Part shown: positions 1-5,754 of the stretch, piece after piece
How the letters are laid out: every line of letters starts with the position of its first letter
How positions within the stretch are numbered: position 1 is the stretch's first letter
Source of the DNA: Calditrichota bacterium
Lineage (GTDB): Bacteria > Electryoneota > RPQS01
Assembly (NCBI GenBank): GCA_020057985.1
Contig: JAGVEU010000364.1
Span: 1 to 6,209, forward strand
Length of the DNA stretch: 6,209 nt
Direction: 5' to 3'
Notes under the pieces: generated by a model
Database searches by the model: none
What the model was told of the DNA's origin: nothing
Seen by the model: only the letters and a program-made list of their open reading frames with translations
Program-made: the position numbers and the translations under genes

Positions 1-326
1 GCAAGCGGTAAGTTCGGGAATTTATTGATGACTTCCCGATACTTTCCTTCATCAAGCAGCTTCTGGGCAAGCCTACTTCTCGCCTGAAATGCTGCCGGAG
101 TATCAATGTAATTCTTGAGAATCTCTTCGAAGTCTCCCTTGTTCAGAAGTCCTTCGGCGATCTTGGCTTTCGCGCGCAATGCATATCGGGTATCCGGATA
201 CTTCTTGATAACCTCTTCATAGGCACCCTTTGAAATGAGCTTGCTGGCGGCAGCGTCAGGGCTGTCGCAGCCGGAGGCAAGCAAGAAAATCGAAAGGGCA
301 AGTACGCTGTAAAGCAGGGTCTTCAC
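1..326 (-). CDS. Probable lipoprotein with 30-residue helical repeats (partial, 3' end outside window)
   Basis: The first 108 codons are visible and the gene runs off the left edge. It opens with GTG at 326 (minus). The N-terminus is a short basic start, a hydrophobic stretch and LLASGC, which fits a lipoprotein signal with Cys20 as the acylated residue; the residue at -3 is Ala rather than Leu, so the lipobox is slightly atypical. After it come regular helical repeats of exactly 30 residues: LISKGAYEEVIKKYPDT, then LLNKGDFEEILKNYIDT, then LLDEGKYREVINKFPN at equivalent positions. This resembles TPR/BamD-like solenoids, but the period is 30, not 34, so I do not assign a family. Expected location is a membrane-anchored periplasmic scaffold. 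A GGACGAGA stretch about 10 bases before GTG could serve as ribosome binding site. It is divergent from the TonB-like operon. Function unknown. Confidence 0.75.
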   Translation of the reverse strand, partial: MKTLLYSVLALSIFLLASGCDSPDAAASKLISKGAYEEVIKKYPDTRYALRAKAKIAEGLLNKGDFEEILKNYIDTPAAFQARSRLAQKLLDEGKYREVINKFPNLPL

Positions 327-378
327 TGTCAAGATCTCGTCCAAACTGGTCAAACAGGGTCAATCTTAATAAGCCACT

Positions 379-407
379 AAAATAGTAACTTTATTTCAAA
401 AAGTCAA
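379..407 (-). promoter_or_regulatory. Candidate sigma-70-type promoter for the lipoprotein gene
   Basis: Read on the minus strand, TTGACT (402-407) is followed after exactly 17 bases by TATTTT (379-384). This matches the -35 consensus in 5 of 6 and the -10 in 4 of 6 positions. It would start transcription near 372 and leave a leader of about 45 bases before the GTG at 326. The surrounding 360-410 stretch is the most AT-rich part of the spacer. Inference from motif and spacing only; FCB bacteria often use other promoter forms. Confidence 0.4.
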
Positions 408-450
408 GCGAAAAGCCCTCGACATCGAAGATATTTTCACAATCGGGCAT

Positions 451-482
451 CGCCTAAGTAATGACATGATTGAACTTAGGCG
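451..482. repeat. Perfect 9-bp inverted repeat (possible operator or RNA hairpin)
   Basis: CGCCTAAGT (451-459) and ACTTAGGCG (474-482) are perfect reverse complements around a 14-base loop. No U-tract follows on either strand, so it is not a standard intrinsic terminator. Its place in the divergent spacer suits a protein-binding site or leader hairpin; neither can be decided from sequence alone. Confidence 0.5.
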
Positions 483-550
483 TCCTCTCGCAGGCGGCTT
501 TGGGTTGTCTCAATCGGATTTATCTGGGGTGGAAAATTCCTCTGCTCTTA

Positions 551-562
551 GTTCAATTGAAC
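551..562. promoter_or_regulatory. Perfect 12-bp palindrome GTTCAATTGAAC (candidate operator)
   Basis: The twelve bases are a perfect palindrome and lie 10 bases before the ATG of the possible microprotein at 573. A dimeric regulator site is the natural reading. A related TCAATTGAAC occurs by itself inside the TonB-like gene near 1061, so the word may be partly chance. Confidence 0.3.
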
Positions 563-572
563 AAGTAAGCGC

Positions 573-731
573 ATGTTAAACCACATATTAACAATTATTT
601 ATAGCATTGTGGGTGTGGAACTCGCGCTCTTCCTCAACCGTGATGTCGCTTTAATTGGAGCATGGCTGAGAGTCACTCGAATCTTCGACCGACTTTCTCT
701 GTCGAAAATCCTTGCAATTGTCGGCTGCTAA
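573..731 (+). CDS. Possible 52-residue membrane microprotein
   Basis: An ATG-to-TAA frame of 52 codons reads MLNHILTIIYSIVGVELALF..., giving one hydrophobic segment (about residues 4-21). A short polar stretch, a second amphipathic part containing basic WLRVTRIFDR and a hydrophobic end ILAIVGC follow. That is the layout of a single-pass small membrane protein. Support is limited: there is no clear ribosome binding site (only AAGTAAG just upstream), no recognised family, and no partner gene within operon distance. The next gene starts 290 bases later. It could be a chance frame or the remnant of a longer gene. Confidence 0.27.
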   Translation: MLNHILTIIYSIVGVELALFLNRDVALIGAWLRVTRIFDRLSLSKILAIVGC

Positions 732-774
732 AGCTACATTTAGAATGCTATAGTAGAATCAGTCTCAGAAGGCA

Positions 775-879
775 AAGCGGAGGTCGTGCACCCGCTTGTG
801 GAAGAACAACAACATGCTTTCATCGGGGGCTCAGTGACAGAGAACGGTGGTCCCTTTCTCGGTAATTTCAGCCGATGAG
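775..879 (+). ncRNA. Putative structured leader with two stem-loops upstream of the TonB-like gene
   Basis: Hairpin A pairs AAGCGG (775-780) with CCGCTT (792-797). Hairpin B pairs TTCATCGG (819-826) with CCGATGAG (872-879), eight pairs including one U-G wobble. Hairpin B encloses an inner stem, GAGAA (840-844) with TTCTC (856-860), extended across one mismatch by GG/CC (846-847 with 853-854). An alternative pairing, GCTCA (829-833) with TGAGC (876-880), would exclude the outer part of hairpin B, so two exclusive folds are possible. The region matches no riboswitch consensus I know, and it lies about 140 bases before the GTG at 1022. Single-sequence pairing is weak evidence. Confidence 0.25.
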
Positions 880-1021
880 CGGTTTCCTTAGTCCTATTGC
901 GACACAAAGATACGATTTCCAGACGAGGATGTCAAGCAATTCTATTCTAAAAGCACTCATCTGTCAACCCTAATCCGGGCACTAATGACGGGCAATACTA
1001 AGTCTAACTTCTTAGGTTTGT

Positions 1022-2236
1022 GTGAACTTCTTTGAACAATTAGAGCAAGGCCATTACGGATCAATTGAACTGAAAAAGCAGATCGGACCAAATTTGGTGC
1101 GCGGTCTTGCTGTCAGTGTTGCGATTTTTTTTCTTACAATTGCAGTGCCTCTCATTTTCATGAAATCCACCGATTCGAAACCGGAGCTTCAGCCACCAGT
1201 CAGAGTCGTGGATATTTCGCTGCTCACCAAGATCGTCAGTCAGCAGGAAACTCCGAAGCAAGTGCGAATCGCGCCACCCGGGTTTTCCCGTTCACGCGGT
1301 TCTTCTGGCGGGTCCGCGTCACTTGCAAGGTTCTTGCCCGGTGAAGTCACCGCGACTCCCTACGAACTTCCTGCTTCATCTTCGTTGATTGAGGAATCCA
1401 GGCTTGGTTTGGCTGAACCGTTGATGAAGAGCCCGCTTCCGAATTACGAGACTTCGCTGTCAGAACCCGGGAATATACCGCTTCCTGATCTGTCATCGAG
1501 TCGAAGCACGAGTGGAGATGTCTTTCTTCCGTCAGGTCTACCGTCACCGCAGACTCGCGGCGAAGTAGAGTATATGAGCGGGGGAGGTACCGGTGGACTT
1601 CCAACTGCCTTGCCCAGTATTGGTACTGGCGCTGGAAGTGGTACCGGAACAGGTTCGGGATCTGGCCCTTTGGGCGATTTGCCCGGTATTGGTTCCGGGA
1701 CTGGTGGCTTTGGAGACGTAACTTCCACGGCTATGGTTCCCGGCGCGGGCGGTTCGGGAGATCGTTACGTGGCGTCCGCACAACCCGGCACCGAAGAATC
1801 GGGTAAGCACAAGAGCAAAATAACGGAAGATATCATGAGCGAGCGTGAGCTATCCGGGCTGCTCAAATGGCTGCGGAGCCAGAAGGCGAGCTTTCCTCCG
1901 GTCGTGAAGACCTACTTGGAGACCCACGATAACGATCAATGCAGCATCATAAGTTATGACGGGTGGGACATCTTTATCCAATTCTCCGAGGATGAGCATC
2001 AACTCAAGATCTTTCTGACTAAAGGGACGACCGGGATTCTGCTGGCAGATTCTGATTTCAAAAGCCGTTCGCAATTGCTCGGAATGGGCCGCGTGGATCG
2101 CAGCACGTCGGGAATTTCGTCCATCGAATCCGCGCGCGAAAAACCCACCTTCGAGCGCACGAACGAGTTTTACCGCGTGTTCCAGAACTGGATGCAAACG
2201 CAGGGCATTACTATGGGGTCGCGCGCTGCGAAGTAA
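1022..2236 (+). CDS. TonB-like energy-transducer-type protein with an unrecognised C-terminal domain
   Basis: This 404-residue protein starts at GTG, the first start codon after an in-frame TAG at 1013-1015; the next ATG (codon 47) would remove the membrane anchor. Residues 1-24 (HYGSIELKKQIGPNLVRG) and the single transmembrane helix at about 25-46 match the N-terminal anchor seen in TonB-like proteins of FCB bacteria, with the rest in the periplasm. Residues 50-85 include PPVRVVDISLLTKI, reminiscent of the short segment after the TonB helix. Residues 86-265 are a low-complexity linker rich in Gly, Ser, Pro and Thr, strongly Gly/Ser-rich at 186-230, long enough to span the periplasm. Residues 266-404 form a folded domain (SERELSGLLKWLRSQKASFPPVV, then alternating strands such as WDIFIQFSEDEHQLKIFLT and a helical end). 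I do not recognise it as the usual TonB C-terminal domain. The TPR gene follows 25 bases on. No ExbB or ExbD is in the window. Confidence 0.65.
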   Translation: MNFFEQLEQGHYGSIELKKQIGPNLVRGLAVSVAIFFLTIAVPLIFMKSTDSKPELQPPVRVVDISLLTKIVSQQETPKQVRIAPPGFSRSRGSSGGSASLARFLPGEVTATPYELPASSSLIEESRLGLAEPLMKSPLPNYETSLSEPGNIPLPDLSSSRSTSGDVFLPSGLPSPQTRGEVEYMSGGGTGGLPTALPSIGTGAGSGTGTGSGSGPLGDLPGIGSGTGGFGDVTSTAMVPGAGGSGDRYVASAQPGTEESGKHKSKITEDIMSERELSGLLKWLRSQKASFPPVVKTYLETHDNDQCSIISYDGWDIFIQFSEDEHQLKIFLTKGTTGILLADSDFKSRSQLLGMGRVDRSTSGISSIESAREKPTFERTNEFYRVFQNWMQTQGITMGSRAAK

Positions 2237-2261
2237 TTGTGAAGAGAGTAATTAAGAACGA

Positions 2262-3620
2262 ATGGTAATGTTTCGAGCGCTGATTTTCGCACTGATCTGT
2301 ATTGTCCTGACTTCGCCTGCCTACGCCGCTAAAAAGAAGCCAAAGCCCCCCGCAGGAATAGACTCCACGACGAACCTTCAAGCGGATTCACTCAGCCGCA
2401 AGCTTTTCGGAGAGAAGGACGATGAGTCTCAGGCGAGACGCGAGTTCGATAAAGGTAAGGAGGACTTCGCCGCCGGTCAAGCCTTCCTTGCGGAAGCGGA
2501 TTCGATGCGGCAAACCGGTCAGGATACGACACTGAAGAAGCCAAGCGGCTTGTTCGGGATTCTTCGGCAGCAATTCGGCGATACGACCTATTCGTCCCGT
2601 GAGAAAGAGACACGCAAGCGGGCCGAGATCGCCTTTCGTCAGGCGGAGAAGGAGTTCGCTCGCGTTCTGAAAATTGCTCCGAGCATGAAGGAAGCGCGAA
2701 TGTGGCTGGCTGCAACCTACGACATGCTCAGAGAGTGGGAGAAGTCAGCTGCGATCTACCGCGAGATTCTTAACGATCGGCAAGGTGAAGATCGTCTCTG
2801 GTTCAACTATGGTTATGCTTCGCTGAACGCAGGTCAGTACGACAAGGCCGTCACTGGGTTGCAACAGGCCATTGACATCAGCGAGTTGATTTCGGGAGAT
2901 CCGGCAAAGACTCCTAACACTTATCGTGTCTATGCTGCCGAAGCCTATGCGCGCACCTATCAGGACAAACTGGCTCTGAACATGTTTCGCACTGCGCATC
3001 AATATGCGGACGCTCCGACAGCCGGTGAGATTCAACGGATGATTGATTGGATTCTGTGGGATGACGGCGGGATTCTGGCCGCTGAGCACCGTGATGAAGC
3101 GTTTAGGGCAGAAAACGAGAACCGCTGGCAGGATGCCCGTCGAGCGTATGAATCCGGAATTAGCGCTGCGCGAACGGAAAAAGCCCACGATGAATTGACA
3201 TGGCGGCTTGCGCTGGTTGAATTCCGTGATAATTCTCCGGCAGATGCTCTGGCGAGAATGAAGACTCTGGTTGAGGGCAGAGACAATGTGCGCGAAGAGT
3301 ACCGCGAGAGTTACGGAAAAATGCTCTATGCCCATGCTCAGAACTTGCAGAAGTCCGGCGATACTCGCGGTGCGTTGAACTACTTTCTGCAATCAACGAC
3401 ATTCCCCTGGAGTGCGCAGGGAGCCGGTTACGTGGAGATCGCGCAGATTGCCAGTAATGATTTGGATACAGCTATTGAACACGCAACAAAGGCTCTTTCT
3501 TACCCGCTCACGAAAGAGCAGCAGAGAGTGGCCTATCAGATTCTCGAGGCCTCCTATCGCTCGAAAGGCAACTGGGAAAAAATGAAATACTACCGCCAGT
3601 TGCTCGACAGTAATCCGTAG
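2262..3620 (+). CDS. Exported tetratricopeptide-repeat protein
   Basis: This 452-residue protein has a Sec signal peptide (residues 1-22, hydrophobic core LIFALICIVL, cleavage expected after AYA), so it is periplasmic or envelope-associated. A second in-frame ATG at 2268 would serve equally well. A charged, probably extended region (about 23-115) precedes a helical solenoid of TPR-like units. The clearest are at about 144-174 (WLAATYDMLREWEKSAAIYREIL), 177-206 (NYGYASLNAGQYDKAVTGLQQAI) and 346-379 (GKMLYAHAQNLQKSGDTRGALNYFLQ). Degenerate units lie at about 121-140, 220-250, 276-305, 309-338, 387-411 and 420-450. The general role of such proteins is a protein-binding scaffold. Its position between a TonB-like gene (25 bases upstream) and an outer-membrane barrel gene (35 bases to the nearest downstream ATG) suggests it bridges or organises that pair. 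No enzymatic motif is visible. Confidence 0.8.
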   Translation: MVMFRALIFALICIVLTSPAYAAKKKPKPPAGIDSTTNLQADSLSRKLFGEKDDESQARREFDKGKEDFAAGQAFLAEADSMRQTGQDTTLKKPSGLFGILRQQFGDTTYSSREKETRKRAEIAFRQAEKEFARVLKIAPSMKEARMWLAATYDMLREWEKSAAIYREILNDRQGEDRLWFNYGYASLNAGQYDKAVTGLQQAIDISELISGDPAKTPNTYRVYAAEAYARTYQDKLALNMFRTAHQYADAPTAGEIQRMIDWILWDDGGILAAEHRDEAFRAENENRWQDARRAYESGISAARTEKAHDELTWRLALVEFRDNSPADALARMKTLVEGRDNVREEYRESYGKMLYAHAQNLQKSGDTRGALNYFLQSTTFPWSAQGAGYVEIAQIASNDLDTAIEHATKALSYPLTKEQQRVAYQILEASYRSKGNWEKMKYYRQLLDSNP

Positions 3621-3655
3621 GCGATTATCTTCAAGAAACAGAGAGACTTTTCAAT

Positions 3656-5479
3656 ATGTCTGCAGACCTTCTTTTGCGATCACAGATTCCATCGGGTCGC
3701 GGAGCAGCACCGAGGACGGTACTGCCTAGTAATGGCCGGGCTCGGCAAGCAACATCGCAACTCACTTTCAAGAAGTACTATAATATCAAGAGGACGTTTC
3801 TTTCTTCAGCGCTTCTTCTTTGTCTTGCTCTGCCACTCTTCGCTTCCAGCCTTGTGGAATTCAAAATGATGTCGCTCAAGAGTGTCTCCGACGCAAGTGA
3901 GATCTCGATCTTCCGGTCGGAACTCTTTCTTGGCACGGAGAAGATAGATCGCATTCTGGTGACGGACATGCTCAACGACGGATTCGATGAAAATGACATC
4001 ATCCAGCTCTTTCCCTCAGGCCGAGTCCTGCGGCTTCAACCGATTTCTCCCACGGTAGATCAGCTCTTGCGGTCGTACACGTTGCCGCCCAACACCTCGA
4101 TTCATGAGACCAGCAAGTACTATCAGGAACTGGACTCCTTGGCTTACTATCGCAGTGGAGGCCGCGCGTTGGGTTACGGGATTCTGGGCGGAATTTCTGA
4201 GCGGCTGATGAAGGGCTATCAGGGCAGAGACGTAGAAGGTTATTTCAAAATTGGTTCTTCGGGATCCTCGATTCAGATTTGGAATTTTGATTCGACGCGA
4301 GTGCATTTTCCACCTCCGGCACGACCTGCGCAAGCACGGGTGGACACGGTTCTGCTTGTGCAGCGTGACACTGTCTTTACAACCAGAACGGATACTATAA
4401 TTGTCATGCCACATCCGATTGTGATTCATGATACAGTCGCCATTCCTGCGGAGCTTCTGGCGCAGCGCGGCGAGATGTATTACCGCTCGGCGCTTGGCAC
4501 TCTAGGCGGTGAGTACGACATGAATCATCGCTCGAGTTCTCGTGGCAAGATTGCACTCGGCGCCGGCAATGAATGGGATTTTGGGGTATGGGATCCGTGG
4601 GTCAGCGGCAGACAGGCCGTAGATTCACGCATCGGTTTGCGATTTCTCGCGGAGATGGCGCCGTGGAAGAGCGATACCCTGTCCCCTCGCTTTCTCTCCA
4701 CGTCCTGTGAGGGGATGTACATTCCCGCATGGGATCGCAGTCTCTTTGTCTTCATGGGCGGTCGCGTGTACTATCACGACAATTTGTTCTGGGATCGGAT
4801 TCGGGCGGCGTGGGACGATGATGTGTACAAGGAACCTGCCGCTCAGCATCTGAATCAGTATGAACTCACGACGAAGCTTGGTCTCGACAAATTGGCCGCA
4901 TTCGGATTCGGCAAGCGAATTGGACTTTGGTTGAAGCTCTCGGGTTGGGTTACAGGCGGCAAGAAATCCGGGTATGATCTTCATATTAAGAAAGATTCGG
5001 AACAAAATTGGCATTGGGAGCATGATGGCGGAACGGATCTTGAAGCAGCCCTCACCGTTCGACTCGCCGAGGCCGCGCAGATTTCGTTCTCCGCAGGACA
5101 AATGACGATTCCCAATCTCTACTACGAATATGATAGTAGTCATGTCGCGCTTAAACACGGCCTGTTTCGGATGCAGCAGATCTATCAGACTGCGGCGATT
5201 CGGATTGTGCCTTACAATGTGCCCAATGAGAGCCAGCTTGTGCTGGAAGCGGCTCTAAGAAACAACACACTGGACACAAAATTTAAGCAAGGTCAGGACA
5301 AGGCTCTGCTCACGGGACTCTATTTTCCCTATTTTGAGACTCCTGAAATCAGTGGCACGATCCGGTTTGATATAGAAGTTGTGCGGATTGATGTCGGTGT
5401 GAAATATTTTGTTCCACCGTCCAATAGCGGCGATTCGCAGATTCGGCCCTTTGGAGGTTTGTCTTTCATGTTCCGCTGA
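3656..5479 (+). CDS. Putative outer-membrane beta-barrel protein with DTV-repeat linker; true start uncertain
   Basis: The frame gives 607 residues from ATG 3656, preceded by GAGAGA about 9-14 bases upstream. The hydrophobic signal-peptide core (SSALLLCLALPLFASS) lies at residues 50-65 instead of at the start, so residues 1-43 are probably not native: they are the translation of the intergenic element described at 3674-3787. A normal signal peptide would begin at residue 44 (codon ATC at 3785), where a one-base deletion seems to have removed an ATG. No other ATG, GTG or TTG lies close before the core. After the signal, residues about 66-215 form a globular region, and 216-262 a linker with DTV/DTI at 230, 238, 246 and 259, a style common in FCB envelope proteins. 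Residues about 275-607 are rich in alternating aromatic/hydrophobic strands and end in FGGLSFMFR, consistent with a barrel, though the final residue is Arg rather than the usual aromatic. Substrate and family unknown. It probably belongs to the operon of the two genes before it. Confidence 0.65.
   Translation: MSADLLLRSQIPSGRGAAPRTVLPSNGRARQATSQLTFKKYYNIKRTFLSSALLLCLALPLFASSLVEFKMMSLKSVSDASEISIFRSELFLGTEKIDRILVTDMLNDGFDENDIIQLFPSGRVLRLQPISPTVDQLLRSYTLPPNTSIHETSKYYQELDSLAYYRSGGRALGYGILGGISERLMKGYQGRDVEGYFKIGSSGSSIQIWNFDSTRVHFPPPARPAQARVDTVLLVQRDTVFTTRTDTIIVMPHPIVIHDTVAIPAELLAQRGEMYYRSALGTLGGEYDMNHRSSSRGKIALGAGNEWDFGVWDPWVSGRQAVDSRIGLRFLAEMAPWKSDTLSPRFLSTSCEGMYIPAWDRSLFVFMGGRVYYHDNLFWDRIRAAWDDDVYKEPAAQHLNQYELTTKLGLDKLAAFGFGKRIGLWLKLSGWVTGGKKSGYDLHIKKDSEQNWHWEHDGGTDLEAALTVRLAEAAQISFSAGQMTIPNLYYEYDSSHVALKHGLFRMQQIYQTAAIRIVPYNVPNESQLVLEAALRNNTLDTKFKQGQDKALLTGLYFPYFETPEISGTIRFDIEVVRIDVGVKYFVPPSNSGDSQIRPFGGLSFMFR
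3674..3787 (+). repeat. Structured intergenic element, copy 1 (overlaps the 5' end of the outer-membrane protein frame)
   Basis: The outer stem is TTGCGAT (3674-3680) with ATCGCAA (3754-3760). The left block (3674-3703) agrees with copy 2 (5548-5577) at 25 of 30 positions. The right block (3752-3787) agrees with 5598-5634 at 32 of 37 aligned positions; the differences there are four transitions and one missing base. Inside, GATTC (3685-3689) pairs with GGGTC (3694-3698). The middle (3704-3751) is unrelated to copy 2 and has its own hairpin, CCGAG (3710-3714) with CTCGG (3741-3745), enclosing TACT/AGTA. A 10-bp palindrome, GTCTGCAGAC, lies just before it (3658-3667). It may be a mobile intergenic repeat or a 5' regulatory RNA; no known riboswitch consensus fits. 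Confidence 0.6.
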
Positions 5480-5537
5480 TTACGGAATGGCGTCCTGTAA
5501 AATGTGGCAGAATTGTATTAAGACCTATAGTGGTTCC

Positions 5538-5634
5538 CGAAAGTAAGTTGCGATCACGGATTCGGCCGAGTCGCGGACCGGCTGGACTTGGTGAGTTACA
5601 TCGCAACCCACTTTCGAGAAGTACCATGAACATC
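5538..5634 (+). repeat. Structured intergenic element, copy 2, with 17-base inverted-repeat arms
   Basis: The arms CGAAAGTAAGTTGCGAT (5538-5554) and ATCGCAACCCACTTTCG (5600-5616) pair at 15 of 17 positions, a much longer stem than in copy 1. The inner hairpin GATTC (5559-5563) with GAGTC (5568-5572) corresponds to GATTC/GGGTC in copy 1, and the differing right-arm base swaps a wobble for a Watson-Crick pair, so pairing is kept. The GCGGA after the hairpin is shared. The core between blocks is only 20 bases against 48 in copy 1. The right flank leads into ATG at 5626, 19 bases after the ATCGCAA arm, the same spacing as in copy 1. Confidence 0.62.
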
Positions 5635-5709
5635 TTCAAGAACAAAGTCAAGCTCTTGCCGTCAACTCAGAGCAATGAGAATATTGCGATCCTTGGGGGG
5701 CGGCGCTGA
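5626..5709 (+). CDS. 27-codon frame starting at the conserved edge of element copy 2
   Basis: ATG AAC ATC opens a frame reading MNIFKNKVKLLPSTQSNENI and ending at TGA 5707-5709, 45 bases before the DUF47 start. It matters because the ATG sits at the same place where the outer-membrane protein would begin after copy 1 (MNIKRTF once one G is restored). It may be a leader peptide, the stub of a lost gene or a chance frame. No family is recognised and the peptide has no hydrophobic core. Confidence 0.22.
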   Translation: MNIFKNKVKLLPSTQSNENIAILGGRR

Positions 5710-5754
5710 TTTGGAAAGAACTACGCAAAAACCAAACTATGAAAGCGACCCACC

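Larger units (their letters stand above)
327..1021. other. Divergent intergenic region, about 700 bases, mostly non-coding
   Basis: This spacer separates the leftward lipoprotein gene from the rightward TonB-like operon and would have to carry the control regions for both. It holds the candidate minus-strand promoter, several GTCAA pentamers, an inverted repeat (451-482), a palindrome (551-562), one possible microprotein (573-731) and stem-loops at 775-797 and 819-879. I find no tRNA, rRNA or CRISPR, and no convincing plus-strand promoter for the gene at 1022. The other open frames here have implausible composition and no family resemblance. Confidence 0.6.
5480..5754. other. Spacer between the outer-membrane protein gene and the DUF47 gene (275 bases)
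   Basis: The spacer contains the second structured element and its associated 27-codon frame. I see no convincing intrinsic terminator right after the stop at 5479. TATAGT (5526-5531) resembles a -10 box and would place a transcript start at about 5538, exactly where the inverted repeat of the element begins, but no good -35 box accompanies it. Confidence 0.5.

Noticed and set aside
662..865. A 67-codon plus-strand frame in the left spacer
   Set aside because: Its composition (many Arg, Cys, Ser and His) is typical of chance translation, it has no family resemblance, and it overlaps both the more plausible 573-731 frame and the stem-loops.
999..1018. Small hairpin CTAAG...CTTAG just before the GTG at 1022
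   Set aside because: Only five pairs with a short AT-rich stem; too weak to call as a regulatory structure.
1444..1728. A minus-strand Pro-rich frame
   Set aside because: It is the complement of the Gly/Ser-rich linker of the TonB-like gene; low-complexity GC-rich sequence keeps antisense frames open by chance.
2745..3392. A long (215-codon) minus-strand frame
   Set aside because: It lies wholly antisense to the TPR gene, whose sense reading has clear repeats and a signal peptide. The antisense protein shows no recognisable features.
3715..3750. Resemblance of GCCTAGTAATGGCCGGGC to the 3' part of the c-di-GMP-I riboswitch
   Set aside because: The conserved 5' half of that aptamer is missing, and copy 2 of the element lacks this segment completely.
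5480..5540. Intrinsic terminator after the outer-membrane protein gene
   Set aside because: No GC-rich hairpin followed by a T-run is present; the stem beginning at 5538 belongs to the repeat element and is not followed by a T-tract.
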